A stretch of DNA of 64,000 nt, taken from the NCBI RefSeq assembly GCF_003116815.1, contig NZ_QDKQ01000064.1:88133-152132 (forward strand), in the 5' to 3' direction. The translations under genes and the position numbers were made by a program. Each line of letters begins with the position of its first letter. The first letter of the stretch is position 1. Below the pieces are notes generated by a model. That model did not search any database, was not told where the DNA came from, and saw only the letters and a program-made list of their open reading frames with translations. This document shows positions 35,829-44,579 of this stretch, piece by piece. The stretch is from Caulobacter endophyticus (GTDB lineage: Bacteria > Pseudomonadota > Alphaproteobacteria > Caulobacterales > Caulobacteraceae).

Positions 35829-37535
35829 ATGAGCGACCAGGTCCATTACGAGCTATTCGTGCGCCGCAAGGTCGGCGCGCAATGGACTCTGGACATGGCG
35901 ACCGAGATTCGCAGCCACGCCCTGGCCCAGGCCGAGGAAGTGCTGAACTCGGGGCGCGCCGTCGCCGTGCGGGTCTCGAAAGAGACCCTGGACCCCGACA
36001 CCCGCGAATATCGCTCCATCTCGATCTTCACCAAGGGCATGGTCGACGGCGGCAAGCCGAAGAAGCCGGTGGAAGAGATGGAGCCGCTGTGCGTGCAGCC
36101 GGCCGACCTCTACACCGCCCACGCCCGCGACCGCATCGGCCGCCTGCTGGAAAGCTGGCTGCAGCGCCATAAGGCCACGCCCTTCGAGCTGCTGCACCGG
36201 CCCGACCTGGTCGAAAAGCTGGAAGCCTCCGGCACCGACCTGCAGCACGCCCTGCAGAAGATCGCCATTCCCGAGGCCGAGGCCCGGGGCATGTCGGTCC
36301 ATGAGCTGATCCGCAACTTCCAGGGCCTGGTCGAGCGCTCGGTCGCCAACCTGATGAAGGCCTTCAAGAAAGGCCAGCTGCCGGACCTCGACAAGGAAGG
36401 CTTCGCCAAGGCCGCCGAACGTCTGACCGCCGATCCCGACCGCGCCTTCCTGCTGGGCGCCGGCGTCGCCGCCTCGATCGCCCCGGCCAAGGACTGGAGC
36501 GAGAAGATCGCCCGCCTGCTCGACCTGGCCGACGCCGCGCCGGCCGAGCCCAAGGCCCGCGCCGCGGCCCTGGCCGCCATCGAAACTCCGCTCGCCGAGA
36601 TCATCGGCTCCAAGGCCGGCATGGCCGACCTGCTCAACACCGCCGACGACCTGGGCTCGACCCTGGCCGCCATGACCCGCCTCGCCGGCGGCTCGCAGGT
36701 CGAGATGCTGATCAAGGTCGAGGCCAGCGTCCGCGCCTGCATGCCGGAGCTGTCGGGCACCGCCAGGCGCCTGGGCCAGTGGCTGTGCGGCGACACCTTC
36801 CCCACCGTCCGCGCCTCGATCGCCCGCCGGGTGCTCAAGGAGTTGAACGGCGTGCGCCGCCTCAAGCCGACCGACGCAGAGAGCGAGATCGAGCACCTGC
36901 GCGCCCTGGCCATGAGCCTGACGGCCGCCGCGGGCCGCATCCTGCCGGCCGAGGACATCACCGCGGCCTTCACCACCCGCTCCAAGACCCTGCTCAACGG
37001 CGACTTCATCGAGGCCCTGCTGGGCCGCGACCGCTCGGCCCGCGAGGAGATCGTCATGCTGATCCGCCTGGCCGAGAACGTCATGGGCGCGGTCAACAAG
37101 CGCCACGCCGCCCGCTGGCTGTCGGCCAACATCCAGGCCATGCGCTTCGAGAAGGAGATGCGCCAGGGTCCCGACACCCCGTCGGTGAAGCTGGCCGGCC
37201 TGGCGGCGCTGCAGAAGTCGCTGACGCGTTCTGGCCTCGTGGTCGAGGACTACGAGCCCCTGTGCGCCAAGCTGGGCGAGGTCGGCGGCATGGTCGAGGC
37301 TGACGCCCGCCTGCTGTCGCTGCTGGTCCGCGCGCCCGCGCCCCTGCCCCAGCGCCTGAGCCTGCTGGCCAAGCTGGCGATGGGCGAGGCCGGCCCCACC
37401 GGTCCGGTCGCCGACCGCGCCCGGCTCGAAGCCCTGAAGCTGGCCCGCGCCCCCGAGGCCCGCGAAGCCCTGGCCGCCAGCCCCGAGACCCTCGACCTGC
37501 TCAAGGGCCTGGTGCAGCAGCAACAGGCGGCCTGA
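35829..37535 (+). CDS. Large helical protein of unknown function beside chvI
   Basis: The 568-residue protein has no signal or membrane segment. The first 80 residues look like a small mixed domain (HYELFVRRKVGAQWTLDMATE and EYRSISIFTKGMVDGGK); the rest is almost all helical and Ala/Leu/Arg-rich, like stacked helical repeats. I do not recognise the family. It is divergent from chvI with 230 bases between, and its base use is like the core genome. A role tied to envelope stress is only a guess from position. Confidence 0.75.
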   Translation: MSDQVHYELFVRRKVGAQWTLDMATEIRSHALAQAEEVLNSGRAVAVRVSKETLDPDTREYRSISIFTKGMVDGGKPKKPVEEMEPLCVQPADLYTAHARDRIGRLLESWLQRHKATPFELLHRPDLVEKLEASGTDLQHALQKIAIPEAEARGMSVHELIRNFQGLVERSVANLMKAFKKGQLPDLDKEGFAKAAERLTADPDRAFLLGAGVAASIAPAKDWSEKIARLLDLADAAPAEPKARAAALAAIETPLAEIIGSKAGMADLLNTADDLGSTLAAMTRLAGGSQVEMLIKVEASVRACMPELSGTARRLGQWLCGDTFPTVRASIARRVLKELNGVRRLKPTDAESEIEHLRALAMSLTAAAGRILPAEDITAAFTTRSKTLLNGDFIEALLGRDRSAREEIVMLIRLAENVMGAVNKRHAARWLSANIQAMRFEKEMRQGPDTPSVKLAGLAALQKSLTRSGLVVEDYEPLCAKLGEVGGMVEADARLLSLLVRAPAPLPQRLSLLAKLAMGEAGPTGPVADRARLEALKLARAPEAREALAASPETLDLLKGLVQQQQAA

Positions 37536-37569
37536 GGCTCATCTCCAAGCGTGTCCGCGACCCGAACTA

Positions 37570-37642
37570 CTCAGATCGCGGCAAGACGCGAAGGCCTGAG
37601 AAGGCCGACACATGGATCCTAGGCACAAGGCCTAGGAAGGCG
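37570..37642 (-). repeat. Dispersed intergenic repeat, family A copy 4 (degenerate)
   Basis: Read in reverse it gives GCCTTCCTAGGCCTTGTGCCTAGGATCCAT followed by a diverged CTCAGGCCTTCGCG part. It matches the first two-thirds of the copy at 42281 and lacks the second hairpin. Confidence 0.7.
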
Positions 37643-37662
37643 GGAAGAAGCAGGACACAAGC

Positions 37663-38823
37663 CTAAAGCCCCAACGTCCGCGCCAGCGCCTCGACCACCC
37701 GCTCGGGGTCCCCGTCATCCATGCCGGGATAGAGCGGCAGGGTCAGGCAGCGGCCATACCAGGCGTCGGCGCCGGGCAGGTCGGCCAGGCCATACCGGTT
37801 CACATAGTAGGGCTGGCGGTGAACGGGGATGTAGTGGACCTGGGTTCCGATCCCCTGCGCCTTCAGGCTTTCGACCACCGCCGCGCGGGTGGTCATGGCG
37901 GCTTCGAAGTCGATCAGCACGGTCAGCAGGTGCAGGGCCGGGTCGGACCATGACGGGCTGGCGGCCAGCCGCACCAGCGGCGACATCGGCTCCAGCAGCG
38001 CCTGGTAGCGCGCCGTCAGCGCCCGCCGGCGTTCGACGAAGCGGTCGAGCTTGGCCAGTTGCGAGATCCCCAGGGCGCAGAGCACGTCGGGGATGCGGTA
38101 GTTGAAGCCCAGCTCCGGCATCTCGTAGACCCAGGGCTCAGCCCCGGCCGGACGCACCATGCCGTGGCCGCGCAAGGATCGGGCCTTGGCCGCCAGGGCG
38201 GCGTCGTTGGTGGTCAGCATGCCGCCCTCGCCGGTGGCCAGGGTCTTGACCGGATGGAACGAGAAGCTGGCGAAGCTGGAATAGGCGCAGTCGCCGACCG
38301 GGTGGGCCTCGTTGCCGAAGGCGCCGGCCGAGCCCAGGGCGTGCGGAGCGTCCTCGACCAGCACCGCACCAGCCGCGCTGGCCATGGCCTTCAGCGCCGG
38401 CAGGTCGCAGACGTCGCCGCGCAGGTGCACCGGCAGTACGGCCCGCACCCGGCGCTCGCCCGCGCGCGCCAGGGCGTCGGCCAGGGCAGCGGGCGTCATC
38501 AGGCCGCTGTCGGGATCGACATCGGCGAACACCACCTCGGCCCCGACGTAGCGGGCGCAGTTGGCTGTGGCCAGGAAGGTCACCGACGGGACGATGCACA
38601 CGTCGCCTTCGCCGACGCCCAGGGCCATCATCGCCAGGTGCAGGGTCGCCGTGCCATTGGAGACGGCGATGGCGTGCTGCGCCCCGACCTTCTGCTTGAA
38701 GGCGGTCTCGAAGGCCTCGACCGTCGGGCCCGTGGTCAGGAAATCGGCGCGCAGGGCCTGCGCGACAGCCGCGATGTCGTCGTCCTCGATGGTCTGCCGA
38801 CCGTAGGGGAGGAAGCCGCTCAT
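37663..38823 (-). CDS. flmB: UDP-4-amino-4,6-dideoxy-AltNAc transaminase (PseC/FlmB)
   Basis: Started at ATG 38823 (MSGFLPYGRQ), the protein has 386 residues of the DegT/DnrJ/EryC1 aminotransferase family. The PLP lysine is in SFHPVKTLATGEGG and the substrate region is YGRQTIEDDDIAAV. PseC makes the second intermediate of the pseudaminic-acid route; in Caulobacter the flmA/flmB pair is needed for flagellin glycosylation. It overlaps flmA by four bases. An upstream in-frame extension to 39525 is not real, since it runs over flmA. Confidence 0.93.
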   Translation of the reverse strand: MSGFLPYGRQTIEDDDIAAVAQALRADFLTTGPTVEAFETAFKQKVGAQHAIAVSNGTATLHLAMMALGVGEGDVCIVPSVTFLATANCARYVGAEVVFADVDPDSGLMTPAALADALARAGERRVRAVLPVHLRGDVCDLPALKAMASAAGAVLVEDAPHALGSAGAFGNEAHPVGDCAYSSFASFSFHPVKTLATGEGGMLTTNDAALAAKARSLRGHGMVRPAGAEPWVYEMPELGFNYRIPDVLCALGISQLAKLDRFVERRRALTARYQALLEPMSPLVRLAASPSWSDPALHLLTVLIDFEAAMTTRAAVVESLKAQGIGTQVHYIPVHRQPYYVNRYGLADLPGADAWYGRCLTLPLYPGMDDGDPERVVEALARTLGL

Positions 38824-39860
38824 CGCGCGGCCTTCTCCTCCAGCATGGCCAGCAGGCCTTCGGGCGAGAGCCAGTCGTGGTTGTTGTCGCTGCTGTAGGA
38901 AAAGTCTTCGGCCACGCGCTTGGCGCCGTCGGCCTCGGAATAGGGCTCGCGGCCGAACTCGGCGAAGTTGGGCTCGATGGCGAAGCGGTCGTCGAACTCG
39001 ACGGTCGAGCGCGCGTCGTCGGCGCTGATCATGATCTCGTGCAGCTTCTCGCCGGGACGGATGCCGATGACCTTGACCCCCGCGCTCGGCGACATGGCCT
39101 TGACCAGGTCGGGCATGGCCATCGACGGGATCTTGGGCACGAAGATCTCGCCGCCGCGCATCAGGTTCAGCGACGACAGCACGAAGTCGACGCCCTCGTT
39201 CAGCGTGATCCAGAAGCGGGTCATGCGCGGATCGGTGATCGGCAGCTCGGTCGCGCCCTGGTCCAGCAGGCGGCGATAGAGCGGCACGACGCTGCCGCGC
39301 GAGCCGACCACATTGCCGTAGCGCACGACGCAGAACCGCGTGCCGATATCGCCCGACAGGTTGTTGGCGGCCACGAAGGTCTTGTCCGAGGCCAGCTTGG
39401 TCGCGCCGTAGAGGTTGGTGGGGTTGCAGGCCTTGTCGGTCGACAGGGCCACCACCTGCTTCACATGGTTGTTGAGGCTGGCCCAGACCACGTTCTCGGC
39501 GCCCAGCACGTTGGTGTGGATGCACTCCGAGGGATTATACTCGGCCGCCGGCACCTGCTTCAGCGCTGCAGCGTGGATGACGATGTCGACCCCACGCAGG
39601 GCCAGGGTCAGCCGCTCGCGGTCGCGCACGTCGCCCAGGAAGAAGCGCAGCTTGGCGAAGTCGGCCTCGCCGAACTGCTCGCGCAGTTCCAGCTGCATGT
39701 CGCTCTGCTTCAGCTCGTCGCGCGAATAGATGATGACCTTGCGCGGGCTCGACCGCTTGAGCACCGTCTCGATGAACCGGCGTCCGAACGAGCCGGTGCC
39801 GCCGGTGACCAGGATCACCTTGCCGTCAAGGTCGAGGGATTGCGGTGAAAAGCGTCCCAA
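38820..39860 (-). CDS. flmA: UDP-GlcNAc 4,6-dehydratase (inverting), PseB/FlmA
   Basis: The 346-residue short-chain dehydrogenase-type dehydratase starts with VILVTGGTGSFGRRFI and has the DKACNPTNLYGATK active-site region with Tyr and Lys of the YXXXK motif. PseB converts UDP-GlcNAc to a 4-keto-6-deoxy-AltNAc sugar, the first step to pseudaminic acid. It is the first gene of the flmA-flmB pair. UDP-GlcNAc comes from the pathway of glmS and glmM at the left of the window. Confidence 0.95.
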   Translation of the reverse strand: MGRFSPQSLDLDGKVILVTGGTGSFGRRFIETVLKRSSPRKVIIYSRDELKQSDMQLELREQFGEADFAKLRFFLGDVRDRERLTLALRGVDIVIHAAALKQVPAAEYNPSECIHTNVLGAENVVWASLNNHVKQVVALSTDKACNPTNLYGATKLASDKTFVAANNLSGDIGTRFCVVRYGNVVGSRGSVVPLYRRLLDQGATELPITDPRMTRFWITLNEGVDFVLSSLNLMRGGEIFVPKIPSMAMPDLVKAMSPSAGVKVIGIRPGEKLHEIMISADDARSTVEFDDRFAIEPNFAEFGREPYSEADGAKRVAEDFSYSSDNNHDWLSPEGLLAMLEEKAAR

Positions 39861-39966
39861 GATCAGCCTCCTCGCACCCGCCGCGCGCGCATCTGACGCA
39901 CGGGGAATCTAGGTTAACGCGTTTGTGCGGCGCCAGACGTAAAGAGGACGTCAACCACGACGGGTT

Positions 39967-40383
39967 ATGCGGAAGGCCATGCGCCGCACCCTCGCCCTCC
40001 TCGCCGCCGTCCTGACGCTCGCCGGTCTTTGCGCCTCGCCCGCCCTGGCCAGCGGCGGCGAAGCCAAGAAGGAGGCGCCGCCCACCTATTTCGCCCTGCC
40101 CACCATCACCGCCTCGGCCATCCGCCGCGACGGCCGCAAGGGCGTGATGACGCTGGAGACCGGCATCGAGGCCAAGGACCCCAAGGTCATGGAATACGCC
40201 CAGGCCTCGACCCCGCGCCTGCGCGCGGCCTTCGCCCAGGTGCTGATGACCTATGCCTCGGGCCTGCGCCGCGGGGCCGCCCCCGATCTCGACTACATCG
40301 GCGCCGAGATGCAGAAAGCCGCCGATCGCACCCTGGGCCGCAAGGGCGCGCGCGTCCTGCTCGGCTCGGCGATGGTCAACTAG
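39967..40383 (+). CDS. FliL-like secreted protein
   Basis: The 138-residue precursor has a basic N-terminus and a hydrophobic signal (RRTLALLAAVLTLAGLCASPALA). The rest resembles the periplasmic part of FliL: YFALPTITASAIRRDGRKGVMTLETGIEAKD, then PRLRAAFAQVLMTY. FliL strengthens the stator-basal body link. This one has a cleavable signal instead of a membrane anchor. It is divergent from flmA, which fits a flagellar link. The family call is by pattern only. ATG 39979 is a possible alternative start. Confidence 0.6.
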   Translation: MRKAMRRTLALLAAVLTLAGLCASPALASGGEAKKEAPPTYFALPTITASAIRRDGRKGVMTLETGIEAKDPKVMEYAQASTPRLRAAFAQVLMTYASGLRRGAAPDLDYIGAEMQKAADRTLGRKGARVLLGSAMVN

Positions 40384-40832
40384 GACGCGGGCTTGCCCTT
40401 GCGCCGCGCGCGGAAGAACCCGCGCAGCAGGTCGGCGCTCTCCTGCGCCATCACCCCGCCCGTCGTTTCCGGCCGCCAGTGGCAGGTGGGCTGGGCGAAG
40501 AACTTCGGGCCGTGGACCACCGCTCCGCCCTTGGGATCGTCGGCGCCCCAGACCACCCGGCCGATGCGGGCGTGGCTGATCGCCCCGGCGCACATGGCGC
40601 AGGGCTCCAGCGTCACCACCAGGGTCAGGTCGGTCAGCCGATAGTTCTCAAGCTTCGCCGCCGCCAGCCGCATGACCGCGATCTCGGCATGGGCCGTGGG
40701 ATCATGCGCCGCGATCGGGCCGTTGCCAGCCCGCGCGATCACCTCGCCCGTCTTCGGATCCAGGATCACCGCCCCCACCGGCGTCTCGCCCCGCTCGGCG
40801 GCCGCGCGGGCCTCGTCGAGGGCCAGGGCCAT
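40380..40832 (-). CDS. tadA: tRNA-specific adenosine deaminase
   Basis: The 150-residue zinc deaminase converts A34 to inosine in tRNA-Arg(ACG). The zinc and catalytic residues are seen in HAEIAVMRLA and PCAMCAGAI. The first Met gives MALALDEARAAAERGETPVGAV, which lacks about 8-10 residues found at the N-terminus of relatives; those residues (SPITDEDA) are encoded just upstream in the same frame, but without a standard start codon before a TAG. The stop overlaps the end of the FliL-like gene by four bases. Confidence 0.92.
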   Translation of the reverse strand: MALALDEARAAAERGETPVGAVILDPKTGEVIARAGNGPIAAHDPTAHAEIAVMRLAAAKLENYRLTDLTLVVTLEPCAMCAGAISHARIGRVVWGADDPKGGAVVHGPKFFAQPTCHWRPETTGGVMAQESADLLRGFFRARRKGKPAS

Positions 40833-40953
40833 GGCGTCTTCGTCGGTGATGGGAGAGGCCTCCGGCTGCTGGACTTGATCCTATGGCGGTTCGGCGCCAT
40901 CACCACAAGAAGCCCATCGTGAGATGCGCCCCTCCCGTCGAAGGAACCAAGCC

Positions 40954-42267
40954 ATGACCGACAAGTACCAGCCCGCCCTGCACGACGCCGTCGAGCATGA
41001 CGCCGACGCCGAGGGCGGCGAGCGCGTCGCCAAGGCCCTGGCCCGCGCGGGCGTGGCGTCGCGGCGCGAGGTCGAGCGGCTGATCGAGGCCGGCAAGGTC
41101 GTGCTGAACGGCCAGGTGCTGACCACCCCGGCCGTGCGCGTGTTTCCCGGCGACCTGCTGGTCGTCGACGGCAAGCTGGTCGAGGATCGCCAGCCCACCC
41201 GCCTGTTCCGTTATCACAAGCCCACCGGCCTGGTGACCACCCACAACGACCCCAAGGAGCGCCCGACCGTATTCGGCGCCCTGCCCCACGGCCTGCCGCG
41301 GGTGATCTCGGTGGGCCGCCTCGACCTCAACTCCGAGGGCCTGCTGCTGCTGACCAACGACGGCGAGCTGTCGCGCGCCCTGGAGATGCCGCAGAACGCC
41401 TGGACCCGCCGCTATCGCGCCCGCGCCTTCGGCCACGCCACCCAGGAGACCCTGGACAAGCTGAAGGACGGCACGACCATCGAGGGCGTCCGCTACGGCC
41501 CGATCGAGGCGCGCCTCGACAAGGCGCAGGACAAGGCCGGCGGCGGCCGCAACGTCTGGATCACGGTCACCCTGTCGGAAGGCAAGAACCGCGAGGTCCG
41601 CAAGGTGCTGGAGTCGGTGGGCCTGAAGGTCAACCGCCTGATCCGCCTGTCCTACGGCCCGTTCGCCCTGGGCACGCTGCAGGCCGGCCAGGTCGAGGAG
41701 GTCGGCCCCCGGGTGATCCGCGAACTGCTGGCCGGCGTCATAGCCGACGAGAACATGCCCACGGGCGACAAGCCGCAGTTCGTCGGCGTCGCCGACCCGC
41801 TGTACGCTCCGGGCGTGGCCAAGGACGGCGAGCGCCTGCGCGGCGGCGAGATCCAGCGCCGCGCCCCCACGGGCCGCGCCCCGCAGATCGCCACGCCCAA
41901 GGTCGAGGAGCCCAAGAAGGTCTACAAGGCCGGCTGGGCCAAGGCCAAGATCCGCACGGATGGCCACAAGTCCAAGACCCACAAGCCCAAGTCGATCGAC
42001 ACCAAGTTCGTCACCGAGGCCCCGGGCCGCGGCAAGCCGGGCGCGAAGGGTGCTGCGGCCAAGGGTGCTGCGGCCAAGGGTGCGGCGACCAAGGGTCCGG
42101 CACGCAAGAGCGCGGTGGGCAAGCCGGGCGCCCGCCCCGCCGGCAAGGCCGCCCCGCAAGGCGCCCCGCGCGGCAATGTCGCTCCGGCGCGTCCGACCAA
42201 GCCGGCCGGCTTCAAGGGTCCGCGCCCGACCGGAGCCAAGCCTGCCCCGCGCGGACCCAAGCGGTAG
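40954..42267 (+). CDS. rluB: RluB-type 23S rRNA pseudouridine synthase with long basic tail
   Basis: The 437-residue protein follows an AAGGA ribosome site. It has an S4 RNA-binding domain (ERVAKALARAGVASRREVERLIEAG) and an RsuA/RluB catalytic domain with the catalytic Asp in SVGRLDLNSEGLLLLTNDG. Family members of this subgroup modify U2605 of 23S rRNA. From about residue 290 a Lys/Ala/Pro/Gly-rich tail runs to the end, including a short tandem repeat KGAAA x3 (42045-42095). The tail is basic and probably disordered, adding RNA contacts. Confidence 0.9.
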   Translation: MTDKYQPALHDAVEHDADAEGGERVAKALARAGVASRREVERLIEAGKVVLNGQVLTTPAVRVFPGDLLVVDGKLVEDRQPTRLFRYHKPTGLVTTHNDPKERPTVFGALPHGLPRVISVGRLDLNSEGLLLLTNDGELSRALEMPQNAWTRRYRARAFGHATQETLDKLKDGTTIEGVRYGPIEARLDKAQDKAGGGRNVWITVTLSEGKNREVRKVLESVGLKVNRLIRLSYGPFALGTLQAGQVEEVGPRVIRELLAGVIADENMPTGDKPQFVGVADPLYAPGVAKDGERLRGGEIQRRAPTGRAPQIATPKVEEPKKVYKAGWAKAKIRTDGHKSKTHKPKSIDTKFVTEAPGRGKPGAKGAAAKGAAAKGAATKGPARKSAVGKPGARPAGKAAPQGAPRGNVAPARPTKPAGFKGPRPTGAKPAPRGPKR

Positions 42268-42280
42268 TTTCCAAAGAACG

Positions 42281-42397
42281 GCCTTCCTGGGCCTTGCGCC
42301 CTGGATCCATCGTTCGGCCGCTCAGGCCCTTCGCGGACGACCAAGGTCCGAACAGCGACCGGCATGGGCCCTCGCCACGCGGGCGAGGGAAGCAATG
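42281..42397 (+). repeat. Dispersed intergenic repeat, family A copy 2
   Basis: GCCTTCCTGGGCCTTGCGCCCTGGATCCATCG, then GGCCGCTCAGGCCCTTCGCG and the closing hairpin CCCTCGCCACGCGGGCGAGGG. It follows the rluB stop codon by 13 bases. It is the best-preserved copy together with the reversed one at 56582. Confidence 0.85.
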
Positions 42398-42430
42398 TGG
42401 TTGTCGCGGTGGGGCGCCGAACGCTCGCCC

Positions 42431-43132
42431 CTAGCGCCGATCCGCCAGCCGTTCGGCCAGGGTGCGGGTGCGGCGCACCACGGTGACCAGGGTCCCGGCG
42501 GCGATCACCGCCAGGCCCAGCGCCAGCGCCTCGCCCCGGCCGCTCCACAGCGGTTCGAAGGCGGCGATGACGCAGGTCGCCGTCAGGGCGGCCATGCGAT
42601 GCGGCTTGGCCATGGGTCCGGAGAAGTCGGCGTCGAAGCCGAGCCCTCGGCCAAGCTCGCGCACATAGGCCGTCAGCATGGCCAGGGCCGCGCAGATCCA
42701 GCCCAGGGCCGGCCCGCCGGAGAAACCCGCGCTCATCGCGCCATAGCCGGCGCCGGCCAGGAACAGCACGTCGGCGATACGGTCGGGCAGCTCGTTCCAG
42801 ATCGGGCCGTAGGGGCTGGCGCGGCCGTGCTCCACCGCCACCATGCCGTCCAGCAGGTTGCAGGCCAGGCGCAGCTGGATGCAGGTCGCGGCCAGCACCA
42901 GGCACAGCGAGCGCCAGCCGTCCTCGACCCCGCCGCTGGCCGCCAGCAACGCGCCGCCCAGCACCGCGAAGGCGAGACCCAGGCCCGAGATCACGTCGGC
43001 GGAGACCCCCTTGCCGGCGATGGCGGCGGCCAGGCGAGCGGCCCATGCGGCGCTGCGGGTCTTCAGCGGCCGGCGGTTGGCGAGGTCGGGCGCTCCGGCC
43101 TCCGTAGAAGCGGTCTCGGGAGCGTCGGTCAT
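42431..43132 (-). CDS. CDP-alcohol phosphatidyltransferase family protein
   Basis: The 233-residue membrane protein has about six hydrophobic helices. The catalytic signature is a variant: NLLDGMVAVEHGRASPYGPIWNELPDRIAD, which keeps the DG, the spacing and the final Asp residues but has Asn for the first Asp and Val for the usual Arg. It should swap CMP for an alcohol on a CDP-linked lipid. Its ATG overlaps the stop codon of the upstream small membrane gene, so they are coupled. Confidence 0.85.
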   Translation of the reverse strand: MTDAPETASTEAGAPDLANRRPLKTRSAAWAARLAAAIAGKGVSADVISGLGLAFAVLGGALLAASGGVEDGWRSLCLVLAATCIQLRLACNLLDGMVAVEHGRASPYGPIWNELPDRIADVLFLAGAGYGAMSAGFSGGPALGWICAALAMLTAYVRELGRGLGFDADFSGPMAKPHRMAALTATCVIAAFEPLWSGRGEALALGLAVIAAGTLVTVVRRTRTLAERLADRR

Positions 43133-43509
43133 GGCGCGGCCTTTCTCCGGTCGGCGACCAGGCGGGCGTTGTAGGCGATGGCGTAGAGCGTCGACATCGT
43201 CCAGGGAAAGGCGATCGTCGCCAGAAGTTCCGGCGTGCCGATCAGGCGATGGACGAGGACCAGGATCGTCAGGATGGCGCTGGCGGTCATAGCCGGCGGC
43301 AGGGCCAGGGCGACGAAACCGGAGAACCGGCCGTCCAGCCGCTCCAGCGTCTTCTTGAGCAGCGCCGTCAGCCCGGCCGACAGCAGGCCCTGGGCGAGGG
43401 CCGGAACCCAGGCCAGGCCGTGGGCGCGGTTGGCCCACAAGGTCCAGCCGCCCATCAGCAGGAAGCCGAACGCCGCATGGACCAGGCTGGAGCGCAGGAT
43501 GCGCGACAT
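43129..43509 (-). CDS. Small membrane protein of unknown function
   Basis: The 126-residue protein has about four hydrophobic segments (SSLVHAAFGFLLMGGW, WVPALAQGLLSAGLTAL, GFVALALPPAMTASAILTILVL and TIAFPWTMSTLYAIAY). I do not recognise a family. It is the first gene of a two-gene unit with the CDP-alcohol phosphatidyltransferase (four-base overlap), and is divergent from a CdsA-like gene 71 bases away, so a role in phospholipid synthesis is likely by context only. Confidence 0.75.
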   Translation of the reverse strand: MSRILRSSLVHAAFGFLLMGGWTLWANRAHGLAWVPALAQGLLSAGLTALLKKTLERLDGRFSGFVALALPPAMTASAILTILVLVHRLIGTPELLATIAFPWTMSTLYAIAYNARLVADRRKAAP

Positions 43510-43580
43510 CGACGAGAACTCCCCGGCTCGTAACCGTCGGCAACTAGGCTATACCGGGAGTAGTGCGAACGGGAGCGTCC

Positions 43581-44567
43581 ATGGACTTGATCGGCGATCT
43601 GACCGGACATGCGGTCCGCTTCCTGGCCGCGCAGCCCCGGCCGCTGCTGGCGGGCCTGGCCGGAGTGGTGATCCTGCTGGGCGTGGCCAGCGCCATCGCC
43701 GCGGTGCTGCCGCGCCTGAAGCCCGGCCAGTCGTACGAGGAGCTGCGGCTGCGCATCGTCTCGTGGTGGGGGATGGTGGCCCTGCTGGCCGGCGCCCTGC
43801 TGCTGGGCTGGCAGGCGACCACCGCCGTCTTCGCCTTCATCTCGTTCCTGGCCCTGCGCGAGTTCCTGTCGCTGGCCGTACGCCGGCGCGAGGACAGGCC
43901 GGCGATCCTGGCGGCCTATCTGTGCCTGCTGGCCGCCTACGGCTTCATCTTCGCCGACCGCTACATGTTCTACCTGGTGTTCATCCCGGTGTGGGTGTTC
44001 CTGGGGTTGCCGGCGCTGATGGCCCTGATCGGCCAGACCAAGGGCTACCTCGCCAGCGCGGCGACCTTCCACTGGGGCCTGGTCACCTGCGTCTACAATC
44101 TGGGCTTCGTCGCCTTCCTGATGCGCGTGCCGGAAACCGAGCACCTGCCGGCCGGCGCGGCGGGCCTGGTGTTCTTCCTGCTGCTGGCCACCGAGTTCAA
44201 CGACGTGGCCCAATACGTCTGGGGCAAGCTTTTCGGCCGCCGCAAGATCCTGCCGAGCGTCAGCCCCAACAAGACCTGGGAAGGCTTCCTGGGCGGCTGG
44301 ATCACCACCGCCGCGCTGATCTGGTTCGTGGGTCCGGTGTTCACGCCGCTGACCGGCCACGGCCTGCTGGTCGTCGCCCTGGTGCTGCCGGCGGCGGGCT
44401 TCGCGGGCGACGTGACCATGAGCGCCATCAAGCGCGACATCGGGGTCAAGGACACCTCGCACGCCATCCCCGGCCACGGCGGGGTGCTGGACCGCGCCGA
44501 CAGCCTGACCTTCACCGCCCCGCTCTACTTCCACCTTATGGCGCTGTTCGCGCTGGACCGGTTCTGA
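43581..44567 (+). CDS. CdsA-like phosphatidate cytidylyltransferase
   Basis: The 328-residue integral membrane protein ends with the family signature region SAIKRDIGVKD...PGHGGVLDRADSLTF, typical of CDP-diglyceride synthases. It also shows GRRKILPSVSPNKTWEGFLGG. It would make CDP-diacylglycerol, or an analogue, from phosphatidate and CTP. ATG 43581 follows GGGAGC; a GTG at 43563 is possible. The gene is followed after 12 bases by a plsC-type acyltransferase. Confidence 0.92.
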   Translation: MDLIGDLTGHAVRFLAAQPRPLLAGLAGVVILLGVASAIAAVLPRLKPGQSYEELRLRIVSWWGMVALLAGALLLGWQATTAVFAFISFLALREFLSLAVRRREDRPAILAAYLCLLAAYGFIFADRYMFYLVFIPVWVFLGLPALMALIGQTKGYLASAATFHWGLVTCVYNLGFVAFLMRVPETEHLPAGAAGLVFFLLLATEFNDVAQYVWGKLFGRRKILPSVSPNKTWEGFLGGWITTAALIWFVGPVFTPLTGHGLLVVALVLPAAGFAGDVTMSAIKRDIGVKDTSHAIPGHGGVLDRADSLTFTAPLYFHLMALFALDRF

Positions 44568-44579
44568 TCTAGTCGCGCC

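Noticed and set aside
38824..39525. N-terminal extension of flmB
   Set aside because: It lies entirely inside flmA in another frame; the real start at 38823 overlaps flmA by four bases.
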